A DNA stretch of 64,000 bases. Origin: Flavobacterium sp. 9R. GTDB taxonomy: Bacteria; Bacteroidota; Bacteroidia; Flavobacteriales; Flavobacteriaceae. Under the pieces are notes generated by a model. The model was not told the origin of the DNA, made no database searches, and saw nothing but the letters and a program-made list of their open reading frames with translations. Positions 26,506 through 34,285 of this stretch are shown here, piece by piece; the first letter of the stretch is position 1, and every line of letters starts with the position of its first letter. The position numbers and the translations under genes are program-made. The DNA lies in assembly GCF_902506345.1 (NCBI RefSeq), contig NZ_LR733413.1, positions 378,531 to 442,530 of the forward strand, given 5' to 3'.

Positions 26506-28650
26506 TTATTTTTTTAATGAAAAATTATATTGTAATCCTATTAAGAAGGTTCTAGGTGCGGCGGCAGTATACGATGGTTGTGAGGTGCTTAGATTGGCAC
26601 GCGACACATTGAAGGCGTATAATTTATCGGTTAAATTCATTATGTTTCCAAAGAATTCAAGGGATTTGTAGTGATAGCCCAATCTAAAATTGAAAATATC
26701 GTAACCTGCGTATTTTACCGTGTTGATTTGGTCTTGGTAATAGCTTCCTACCGATTGCCATTCTAGAGCTGTTCTAAAATTGGGTAGCCAATTTGGATAA
26801 TAACTGATTTCAGCGTTTCCTGACCATCTTGGAGCTTGAGGCATTTCTTTACCATCTAAGTTTTTCAATGCATCGGTTGGTCTATCCGATACTTTGAAGT
26901 TGATAAAGGTGTGCTCAGCAACAGTTCCTCCAAAACGAATGTGCCATTGCTCTGAAGGTTTGTAGCTAAAACCAAATTCAACTCCTTTGTGTCTTGTTTC
27001 ACCCGCAGATTGAAAATCGGTTGAATTGTCTGGTTGACGGATGCTTAACAGTTCATTTTTGCCATCCATATAGTAGATAGCATAATCAAAATACAACTTG
27101 TTTTTTAGAACATTTATCCAACCGCCAGCTTCGTAGTTATCGAAAGTAGCTGGCTCAAGATTATAGTAAAACTCAGCGGGTTTCCCTGTGGTTCCACCTG
27201 TTCCGGGTTTGGCTCTAAAAATAGATGTGATTCCTGGAGGTGCAAATCCTTGTGCATAATTAGCATAAAATCCAAAGTAAGTAGATGGATTGAAGTTGGC
27301 TCCAGCTTTGAAGGTTACTTTGTCGTATATTTTGGTTCCGATGGATGTATCGAGAGCATTGTCATAATCAACTTTCATATTGTCATAACGCAAGCCTCCA
27401 GTAAGCACCAATTGTTCAATAGGACTTACTGAAATTTGCGCATATTCGGCAGAGTTGTAGATATCTGCTGTGTAGTCCACTAATTTGATGTCTGGTCTTT
27501 CTGCGATTTGTTCGTAATTGTTTACTGTTAATCCACCTGGGTTTAGGTTGGCTTTTAAGTCGGTTCTATACGCCCAATAGGTTACTGGAGAGTAGTCATA
27601 AAGCACACCTGCTACAATTTTGGTGTCCCAAAAGGATAGTTTTTGTGTGTGTTGTGCAATGGCGCCATAACTTTTGAAATTGTTAGAGTTAATTTCGCCT
27701 GTTGCTGTAGTTTTTCCAGTGGTCCAACGAATAGAGTAGGAAGGATTTTGTCCTAATTTGTTATCTCTAAAATAAACCGTCAAGGCACTACTTGAGTTGG
27801 AATTCCAGTCGTGTTCAAGTGCCAGTTTAGTTCGTAAGGCATCGGATTTTCTGTAAGTGAAATCGGTGGTGCTTTTGTAGGTTCTGTTGTAAAAAGCATC
27901 TTCGTTTACACTTCCACTCATATCCGAATAATATTTACCCCACATCATTGTACCGATTAATCGAGTTTTTGGGCTGATGTTGAAGTCGATACGAGCATTC
28001 AGATTGTCTTTGTTATAATCAGAGAAAGCCATCCAGCCATTTTTTTGCAAACTTGAAATTCCAGCTATGTGAAAACCAACTTTGCCAACAGTCGCACTTA
28101 CCATAGCCTGAATACGGTGGTAGCCCCATTGGTCGGCTTGGATTCCGAATTTGAACTCTGGGTCTACTGTTGGTTTTTTTGAAATTAAATTGATGGCACC
28201 GCCCACAGCTTCAGGTCCATATAATGAAGAAACTGGTCCTTTGACTACCTCAATATTTTGAAGGTTGAATTGGTTGATTTCTAGTAATGCATTGTGATTG
28301 AAAATTCCCATAGGGCGAATAGGTAATCCGTCTTCAAGGTATAAATAATAGGCATTTGTGGTCATAGGTTGACGAATAGCCATAGAGTGTTGCTCGTTCC
28401 CTAAATTGACCATCAATACGCCAGGTATTTTGTTGATTACTTCGAATACAGCAACGGCTTTAGCCTCGTCTATAGTTTTGGCGTTTAGTTTGCTGATCGC
28501 AGTTGGGGTTTGTTTTCGTTGTGTGGCTGTACGGTTGGCGGTAACAAAAACGGTTTCTAAATCTTGGGTTTTGGTGCTGTCTTTTTCGGTTTTATTTTGC
28601 GCAATAGCGATTTGCCCTACTAGTAATAAGGCTGTAATGTATTTTTTCAT
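26506..28650 (-). CDS. TonB-dependent outer-membrane receptor
   Basis: 714 residues with a signal peptide (YITALLLVGQIAIAQ). A TonB-box-like stretch (LETVFVTANRTATQRKQTP) leads into the plug domain (about 45-160; IRQPMTTNAYYLYLEDGLPI, VEVVKGP-type NIEVVKGPVSSLYG). A 22-strand barrel follows and ends with the aromatic YNFSLKK. There is no CarboxypepD N-terminal domain, so it is not of the SusC type. Position in the MbnP/MbnH cluster and the PepSY neighbour suggest metal or metallophore import, with copper favoured; the substrate is inferred. Confidence 0.92.
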   Translation of the reverse strand: MKKYITALLLVGQIAIAQNKTEKDSTKTQDLETVFVTANRTATQRKQTPTAISKLNAKTIDEAKAVAVFEVINKIPGVLMVNLGNEQHSMAIRQPMTTNAYYLYLEDGLPIRPMGIFNHNALLEINQFNLQNIEVVKGPVSSLYGPEAVGGAINLISKKPTVDPEFKFGIQADQWGYHRIQAMVSATVGKVGFHIAGISSLQKNGWMAFSDYNKDNLNARIDFNISPKTRLIGTMMWGKYYSDMSGSVNEDAFYNRTYKSTTDFTYRKSDALRTKLALEHDWNSNSSSALTVYFRDNKLGQNPSYSIRWTTGKTTATGEINSNNFKSYGAIAQHTQKLSFWDTKIVAGVLYDYSPVTYWAYRTDLKANLNPGGLTVNNYEQIAERPDIKLVDYTADIYNSAEYAQISVSPIEQLVLTGGLRYDNMKVDYDNALDTSIGTKIYDKVTFKAGANFNPSTYFGFYANYAQGFAPPGITSIFRAKPGTGGTTGKPAEFYYNLEPATFDNYEAGGWINVLKNKLYFDYAIYYMDGKNELLSIRQPDNSTDFQSAGETRHKGVEFGFSYKPSEQWHIRFGGTVAEHTFINFKVSDRPTDALKNLDGKEMPQAPRWSGNAEISYYPNWLPNFRTALEWQSVGSYYQDQINTVKYAGYDIFNFRLGYHYKSLEFFGNIMNLTDKLYAFNVSRANLSTSQPSYTAAAPRTFLIGLQYNFSLKK

Positions 28651-28706
28651 TTGGTTTATCTGAAATTCTAATCTTAAGTTGATTTTTTTTGTTTTAAAAA
28701 CATTTA

Positions 28707-29090
28707 CTAAAGTAGAAGCGTAGCAGATGGTGGTCGAAAATGATATAAAACTATTGAAATGGGTTTTTGAACAGTGCTGTAAAACTTTTTCTTGGTTACA
28801 AAAATGAAAACGTTTAGAGAATAATTGGTTTCTAAAAGAGATTTCACATAAATGATGTGGGTATTCTCTTTTAAGCGGTTATCAAAATCTTTTTCATTGT
28901 CATTTAGTTTTTTTAAACTTTTTTGTAGTTCACAACGACCGTTACAAGTGTTGTTGATGAGTTGTCTTTGAACACAAATCGTTTTTGAAATTTCATTTTG
29001 ATTGATTTTGAATAGTGTAAATAGGATAGCGCGCTCCATAAGTGGGAGCATAAGAATAAATGATAAACTAATTACAAGAAATTTTTTCAA
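28707..29090 (-). CDS. Small anchored CNGRC protein (paralogue 1)
   Basis: 127 residues. An N-terminal hydrophobic segment (VISLSFILMLPLMERAILF) serves as signal or anchor. The diagnostic block is TICVQRQLINNTCNGRCELQ, with Cys39, Cys49 and Cys53, followed by a charged helix and a C-terminus reading FRPPSATLLL. The gene at 32434-32814 encodes a paralogue with the three Cys at exactly the same positions and the same FRPPS end. Spaced cysteines beside MbnP/MbnH and a TonB receptor suggest a metal-binding or disulfide role. I know no domain name for it. Confidence 0.8.
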   Translation of the reverse strand: MKKFLVISLSFILMLPLMERAILFTLFKINQNEISKTICVQRQLINNTCNGRCELQKSLKKLNDNEKDFDNRLKENTHIIYVKSLLETNYSLNVFIFVTKKKFYSTVQKPISIVLYHFRPPSATLLL

Positions 29091-29100
29091 AATCGGGTGG

Positions 29101-30063
29101 TTATAAACTATAATTCAAGTTAATACTCCAACGATAATTGGCTTCCATTTTACTATTGGCCAAGTGTTGATTGATAGGGAGCATAGCATTAATTCCAAGA
29201 GAAAAATTGTCTTTTCCTAGTTCTAGACCAAGTTTACTAAACAAAACGTCTCCAGCAGTATTAGGTAAATTCAACCCATACTGTTTATTGGTGGCATAAA
29301 CTTCTCCTGCAATTCCTAATTGAGGTACAAATTGAACAGCGGAAGTATCAAATAAATAAAACAGCGTGCTGCCATAATTGAACTGATTTCCAAATTGGTA
29401 TTGCTTTTTGTTTTCTGTTTTTACGGTATAATTGGCCATAGTATGCAATCCTAATTTTCCTTTTTTAAGGATGTATTCTGTAGCTAATAAAAAATCCCAA
29501 CTCCCAGTTCCGACTTGAAAACTTTGGTTGATGTTTCCAGCATTGTTAGTTTCATTAAACTTCCCAGTGGGCATTTTTACCCCACCTCCAAGCTGTAATT
29601 TATGAATCAAAAGAGTGCTGTCTTTGTGTGTTTTATAGATAGTATACAATCCCATTAAGGTGATGTCGCCCAAACCTTTGATGGATTCGTTGCCAGTGGT
29701 TCTTTCCCTATTATGAAATTGGTACGGAACTAATAGCGAAAGTTGTAATTGTTCTGTAACGGGAATTTTACTCCAAATTTGAAGGGTATTAAAGTGTTCG
29801 TCTACCCAAGGCGAATTAGCAAATATGCCGTCTTGGCTAGAGTAACTTTGATAAAAATACCGAATTCCCACAAAATTAGAGTTCAGCATAGAACTGAAGC
29901 CCATACTTCCACCACTTGCAGAACAACCACAAGCATCACAAAAATCGTCATAGCTTTCTATTAGCATCTTTTGAAAGGTAAATCCCGAAATTGGGTCTTC
30001 TGTCGTTGCGCTAAATCCTATTTGATGGCATAAAATAAGAAGTAATAGGAATATTTTTTTCAT
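29101..30063 (-). CDS. Outer-membrane beta-barrel protein with Cys-rich N-terminus
   Basis: 320 residues with a signal peptide (FLLLLILCHQIGFSA). The mature N-terminus contains DFCDACGCSASGGSMG (Cys42, Cys45, Cys47), a candidate metal site. The rest has alternating amphipathic strands typical of small barrels labelled transporter (QLSLLVPYQF, GLGDITLMGLY, LQLGGGVKMPTGK) and ends SINLNYSL. It lies 45 bases after the di-haem gene and 10 bases before the CNGRC gene, so it belongs to the same transcription unit. A role in metal passage or display is inferred from context. Confidence 0.8.
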   Translation of the reverse strand: MKKIFLLLLILCHQIGFSATTEDPISGFTFQKMLIESYDDFCDACGCSASGGSMGFSSMLNSNFVGIRYFYQSYSSQDGIFANSPWVDEHFNTLQIWSKIPVTEQLQLSLLVPYQFHNRERTTGNESIKGLGDITLMGLYTIYKTHKDSTLLIHKLQLGGGVKMPTGKFNETNNAGNINQSFQVGTGSWDFLLATEYILKKGKLGLHTMANYTVKTENKKQYQFGNQFNYGSTLFYLFDTSAVQFVPQLGIAGEVYATNKQYGLNLPNTAGDVLFSKLGLELGKDNFSLGINAMLPINQHLANSKMEANYRWSINLNYSL

Positions 30064-30108
30064 TCTTGATGGGTTGTTTTTATGTTTATTGACAATTTTT
30101 GCTAACTT

Positions 30109-31149
30109 TTAAAATTCCGAGAAGCGTTTGTCGGTGAGGTATTCGTAATCGGTTAGTGTTTTTAAAAAGGCAATAAGTTGTTCTTTTTCTTGAACAGAAA
30201 GTACGATACCTATTTTTCCGTTTTGTTTTAAAACGGGATCCAAAGTTGTTGAGTTTTCTACACCATTGGCATAATGATCTAAAACGGCTTCTAGTGTTCC
30301 AAAGCGTCCGTCGTGCATATAAGGTGCCGTTTTTTCGATGTTTCTTAAACTTGGTACCTTAAACTTATATAAATCGGCGGCTAGTTCTGTCACTCGGTAA
30401 CGTCCCACATCATTTACTGCTGGATTTACGGGTAAGCCATTGTTTCTAAAAGAATGGTCAGTCATTAAATCTGTAGCGTGACAAGAGGCGCATTTGGCAT
30501 TAAAAACAGCATAGCCCTCTTTTTCGGTCGTGCTTAGTGTGATGCCTCCTTCATTTCTTCTGAATTTATCAAATTTTGAATTGCTTGAGGTAACCATTAC
30601 CATAAATTGTCCCAAGGCTTTTAGCATATTTTCAGAATTAATTAATCCGTCAGTGAAAGCGGATTTGAATAACTTTCGGTATTCAGGGTCCTTTTTCATC
30701 ATTGCAAGCGCTTTGTTGAAATCGCCATTCATTTCTATTGGACTGGTAAAAGGGATGATGGCTTGTAAGTCCAAATGATTGGTAGCGCCATCAAACATAA
30801 AGGTCGTTTGATAGGCTAAATTTTGAATGGAAGGCGTATTTCGAGTGCCCACAGCACCGTCTACTCCGTGACTTACGGTGTGTCCGTGGTGCGTGAAAGC
30901 TGTTTCTTGTTCGTGACAAAAACCACAAGAAACGGTTCCATCTGAAGCCAATCGTCCGTCATAGAATAATTTTTTTCCTAATTCGAATCCTTTTTCTGTC
31001 AATGGATTATTGGCAAAATTATAGGCAACTGGAGGAAAGTTGGAGGGGACTTTGAAGTCGATAGGTACATTTTGATAGTCTTCGTCGTTGTCGTTGGAAC
31101 AACTCAAAAGAATAGGAAAAATGAACAACAATAGGTATTTTGTTTTCAT
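30109..31149 (-). CDS. Di-haem cytochrome-c peroxidase family lipoprotein (MbnH-like)
   Basis: 346 residues. The lipobox is ILLSC with Cys17, and the mature start is CSNDNDED. Two c-type haem sites are present: CGFCH (75-79) and CASCH (220-224). Further family segments are FYDGRLASDGTVSC, GTRNTPSIQNLAY and KVPSLRNIEKTAPYMHDGRF, whose Met and His are possible axial ligands. The MauG/CcpA superfamily includes MbnH, which oxidises a tryptophan of MbnP to kynurenine in copper-handling operons. Because an MbnP gene sits next door, the MbnH-like role is preferred over plain peroxide reduction. Confidence 0.9.
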   Translation of the reverse strand: MKTKYLLLFIFPILLSCSNDNDEDYQNVPIDFKVPSNFPPVAYNFANNPLTEKGFELGKKLFYDGRLASDGTVSCGFCHEQETAFTHHGHTVSHGVDGAVGTRNTPSIQNLAYQTTFMFDGATNHLDLQAIIPFTSPIEMNGDFNKALAMMKKDPEYRKLFKSAFTDGLINSENMLKALGQFMVMVTSSNSKFDKFRRNEGGITLSTTEKEGYAVFNAKCASCHATDLMTDHSFRNNGLPVNPAVNDVGRYRVTELAADLYKFKVPSLRNIEKTAPYMHDGRFGTLEAVLDHYANGVENSTTLDPVLKQNGKIGIVLSVQEKEQLIAFLKTLTDYEYLTDKRFSEF

Positions 31150-31274
31150 TTGTATGTGTACATTTTGTTATTAAAAAGGGAATCGCGACAACTTGGGTTA
31201 GCGATTTTGGTGAAAAAACGATTGAAAGCGATTTTCGTTTGAATGTTTCCAAAGTATCCTAAGTGTTGGTCTTC

Positions 31275-31378
31275 TAGCCCCGACAGAAGGGAAAAACCTT
31301 GTGAGCTGGTGTTCAGCTCACAAGTTTTGGAATGATGGCGGGAATCTTGTTGACAAAAATGCCAGATGATTCGCTCCT
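31275..31378 (+). repeat. Dispersed hairpin repeat, copy E
   Basis: TAGCCCCGACAGAAGGGAAA, hairpin CTTGTGAGCTG-gtgtt-CAGCTCACAAG (31298-31324, 11 pairs, same loop as copy D), GATGGCGGGAATC, and end TTCGCTCCTTA. It lies in the 274-base gap between the MbnP-like and MbnH-like genes, anti-oriented to both. I see nothing else in that gap. Confidence 0.9.
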
Positions 31379-31423
31379 TATTCTTAATAGATGAAGACTT
31401 TCAATCGCTTTTTGTGAAGTGGA

Positions 31424-32224
31424 TTAGTCGTTATGAACGTGATCTACTTTGAACATTTGGTTAACATTAGCGGTGATTAAAGCTAATTTTGAACCACTCA
31501 TAATCATAGCACCCATACCACCCATATTGTTGTCTGTCAATTTGATGGTGTTGGTTCCGTCTACCACTTTAGAGATATCTGTGATGATATGTACTTGTGG
31601 GGTAATGTTGGTTCTCACTAATGCTTTGGTAGCTAAATCCAAAGTGATTTCAGTGTAGTTGTAATCGGTTCCTGTTTGTCCTGTGTGGATCATAAACGAA
31701 GTAGGAGTTGTTACTGTGCTTGAAGTAAAGGTCCCTTCGAAAGCTAAGAATTTGTATCCTGCAGTCCAGCTCCACATCATTTTTGCTGCTTGTGCTTTGG
31801 CTAAGAAATCGCCTTGTCCTGTGGCACCAAGTTCCCATTGTGCTTTGTCTACTCCAATTCCGAATTTTACTTTGGTATAATTACCTGCTGGAATGTTTTT
31901 TAATTGAGCTTCTAAACTAGCTGGAGTAGCTTCGTCTATAATGAAGTAGCTTTCGCTTTTTGGGTAAGTGAACGTTGTTCCGTCTTCTTTGGTCAACACT
32001 ATGTTACTGACGATGTATTTTACTGTACTGATTTTCAAGACTTCGTTGTTGGCTGTTGTATTCGCTTGTGAAGTTAGAATAAGGTCATTTGCTTTGAAAG
32101 CGTTATCAAATTCAAGTGTTAAAGCTCCTGTTCCTGTGATTGCTTCGTCGTTATCGTTAGAACAAGCTGTTATTGTGATTATTGCTGTTAAAGCTAAAGT
32201 TGCTTTTAAAATATATTTTTTCAT
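31424..32224 (-). CDS. MbnP-family copper-associated lipoprotein
   Basis: 266 residues from ATG at 32224. The lipobox is ITITAC with Cys21. The mature part has the MbnP core: VLKISTVKYIVSNIVLTKED, YFIIDEA, AQWELGA and KMMWSWTAGYKFLAFEG (Trp130, Trp151, Trp153), then FMIHTGQ and VHIITDIS (His180, His212). A Met-rich stretch, NNMGGMGAMIM, and terminal DHVHND add possible copper ligands. MbnP binds copper and carries a kynurenine made by MbnH in characterised methanobactin operons; which Trp is modified here cannot be told. The longer frame to 32320 lacks a signal peptide and is rejected. Confidence 0.88.
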   Translation of the reverse strand: MKKYILKATLALTAIITITACSNDNDEAITGTGALTLEFDNAFKANDLILTSQANTTANNEVLKISTVKYIVSNIVLTKEDGTTFTYPKSESYFIIDEATPASLEAQLKNIPAGNYTKVKFGIGVDKAQWELGATGQGDFLAKAQAAKMMWSWTAGYKFLAFEGTFTSSTVTTPTSFMIHTGQTGTDYNYTEITLDLATKALVRTNITPQVHIITDISKVVDGTNTIKLTDNNMGGMGAMIMSGSKLALITANVNQMFKVDHVHND

Positions 32225-32433
32225 GAGTTGGTTTTTTACTATTATGATATTCATTTGTTTTTTTTGCATAATTGTATTGAAAAAGAACTTGCTATATGTT
32301 CTTTTTTGAAATGATTTCATGCATTGTCAAATCAGAATGTAAGGAATCTTTCATAAGCAATCATTGCTTGACATTGTATTTTTCATACAAGTCAATGCTT
32401 TTCAATTGAGATTGAAATGGATTTTGAATAAGA

Positions 32434-32814
32434 TTATAGTAAAAAGGAGGGAGGTCTGAAAGTTGAATTTGTTTTGGAAATGGTTTTTCCAGACGTATGA
32501 AAAACGTTCAACTTGGTTGTTAAAGTTATAGTAGTGTTACTTTCGAATGCTGTAGGTGTTGAATGAAGAAGGTAAACAAAATCTGCTTTTTCTTTCAGAA
32601 TGTTTTCCATTTTTTTCTCATTCTCATCAAATTGTTTTAGGCTTTTTTGTAATTCACAACGTCCGTTACAAGTATTGGTAACTAATTTTCGTTGTAAACA
32701 AATAGTTTTGATGATTTGCTCTTGGTTGGCTTTAAATTGGGTGTATATTGCTAGATTCCCAAAAATAGGGAATAGCAATGTGAGGGTTAAAAGATATACG
32801 CCAATTTTTTTCAC
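32434..32814 (-). CDS. Small anchored CNGRC protein (paralogue 2)
   Basis: 126 residues from GTG at 32814. The N-terminal hydrophobic segment is followed by TICLQRKLVTNTCNGRCELQ. With this start, Cys39, Cys49 and Cys53 match the positions of the paralogue at 28707-29090 exactly. A TTG start at 32853 would place the start codon next to the promoter -7 box, so it is rejected. The C-terminus FRPPSFLL also matches. It is the first gene of the cluster. Function unknown; a metal-binding or redox role is inferred. Confidence 0.8.
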   Translation of the reverse strand: MKKIGVYLLTLTLLFPIFGNLAIYTQFKANQEQIIKTICLQRKLVTNTCNGRCELQKSLKQFDENEKKMENILKEKADFVYLLHSTPTAFESNTTITLTTKLNVFHTSGKTISKTNSTFRPPSFLL

Positions 32815-32839
32815 AACAATTGTATTGTTTTTCGAGGAG

Positions 32840-32869
32840 CAAAAGTAGGACAAGATTTTAGATTACAAA
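32840..32869 (-). promoter_or_regulatory. Promoter of the metal-handling cluster
   Basis: On the minus strand TTTG (32866-32869), an 18-base spacer and TACTTTTG (32840-32847). Both elements and spacing match the Bacteroidota consensus, the best match in the window. The leader to the GTG would be about 20-25 bases. Confidence 0.7.
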
Positions 32870-33035
32870 ATTATATTTTCATAAAATTCAATTTTCTAGC
32901 TTTATGTTGTTATTGTATGCTATTAACAATAAGTTCTTGATAAATGTAATGCTATCTTGTTTTTTTGTTGCGGTTTTTAATTATATTTAAAAACTATTTA
33001 GAATAAAAATACCACCATTTATTCCTAACCATTTT

Positions 33036-33428
33036 ATGAACGTATATTCTGTTGTACTTGTTGATGACGAAATGATCAACATTGAGATTTTAAAGAAAAT
33101 TATCTCTACGCATTGCTTAAAACTTGAGATTGTTGGTGTTGCTAAAACTATGGAAACAGCTTTGTCTGAGATTGTTTCCAAAAAACCTGATATTGTTTTT
33201 TTAGACATTAACATGCGAGAAAAACAAATTTTTGAGGTTTTGGATCAATTGGATACGATTGATTTTCAAATTATTTTTGCTACAGCTTATCCTGGTTATT
33301 TCTTTAAAGCTTCGGAATATAATCCTGCTGATTTTGTGATCAAACCATTTAGTGAAAGTGCGGTTAAAGATGCGGTGAAGAAAGCAACCAAGCGCATCAA
33401 AAAAATCCGAAAAAATAAAGAAGAGTAG
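33036..33428 (+). CDS. Stand-alone response-regulator receiver protein
   Basis: 130 residues. A single receiver domain: acidic pair Asp10/Asp11 (VLVDDEM), phospho-acceptor Asp57 (FLDINM), Thr83 (FATAY) and Lys103 (VIKPF). After residue 110 there is only a basic tail (KKATKRIKKIRKNKEE) with no LytTR or other output domain, although the receiver looks like the LytTR-type subgroup. It may work as a phosphorelay or protein-binding switch, or the basic tail may bind nucleic acid. No histidine kinase gene is adjacent. Its stop codon abuts the stop of the convergent gene. Confidence 0.88.
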   Translation: MNVYSVVLVDDEMINIEILKKIISTHCLKLEIVGVAKTMETALSEIVSKKPDIVFLDINMREKQIFEVLDQLDTIDFQIIFATAYPGYFFKASEYNPADFVIKPFSESAVKDAVKKATKRIKKIRKNKEE

Positions 33429-34196
33429 TTATTTTTTCTTCAAGATTTTATATTCTTCATAGCAACCACTTATCGCATCCATAATTTGCAAATCATTGGC
33501 TGTTTGAATAAATGCGTCCGAATAATTGCATCGTTTTAGGATGTCTGGGATTTCATTTTTGTCTATTCCTAATAAGGTAGCAATCATCTCTCTATCGTAC
33601 TTAGATTCTAATGCTTTGCGTACCGTATCGTCTTTCTTTAAATCCTTTAAGCGTCTTAGCTCTTTCGGTTTTTTACCAAAAAAGTTATATAACATATCTG
33701 CAGGATTAAAAATAGAACCTAGCACTTTTCCGAAAGCATCAGGTGAATATTGTCCACCTTCGTAACCAGCAGTTAATCCTGAAATACTATATCTGAAGTT
33801 TTCTTTTACTGGAATTAATTTTGAATCTACTTCTAAATATCCTGTGAGGTGAAATGGTCGAATAATTACTTCTTCTAGGGCTATTGCTTTTTCTGTCAGT
33901 TTAATTACGGTGGTTTTATTTTTCAACCAGTCGTTTGTAACTCTAACTTTGATGGATTGAAAACCTAATAATGAGACGTGTAAGGTGTCACTTTGTGAAA
34001 CTTCAATTTCAAAATTTCCTTTAGTATCTGTAGTAGTTCCTTTTACTTTGTTGACGTTGATGATGTTAGCGTAAGATAATGGTTGGTCATTGCTGTCATT
34101 AACGATGGTTCCAGAAACTTTTAAAGTAGGGTTGGTTTCTTGTGCGAAACTGCTAACTGAAAGTAGCATAAAAAAGAAAACTACAAAATATCTCAT
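33429..34196 (-). CDS. Exported protein with CarboxypepD regulatory-like domain
   Basis: 255 residues from ATG at 34196. The signal peptide is MRYFVVFFFMLLSVSSFAQ. The CarboxypepD_reg-like domain (about 25-110; VSGTIVNDSNDQPLSYANII, TTTDTKGNFEIEV) is the module found at the N-terminus of TonB receptors, but here no plug or barrel follows. The C-terminal half is helical and basic (KKPKELRRLKDLKKDD). It is probably periplasmic or attached to the outer membrane. Function unknown. Its stop codon meets that of the receiver gene with no gap. Confidence 0.85.
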   Translation of the reverse strand: MRYFVVFFFMLLSVSSFAQETNPTLKVSGTIVNDSNDQPLSYANIINVNKVKGTTTDTKGNFEIEVSQSDTLHVSLLGFQSIKVRVTNDWLKNKTTVIKLTEKAIALEEVIIRPFHLTGYLEVDSKLIPVKENFRYSISGLTAGYEGGQYSPDAFGKVLGSIFNPADMLYNFFGKKPKELRRLKDLKKDDTVRKALESKYDREMIATLLGIDKNEIPDILKRCNYSDAFIQTANDLQIMDAISGCYEEYKILKKK

Positions 34197-34285
34197 ATAC
34201 GAATTTAAAGCTTTAAAAGTAGTAAATCGCAATTAAATATTTTGTAGTTTCTTAGTATTATTATAAGAAAATTAACAAAGGAATG

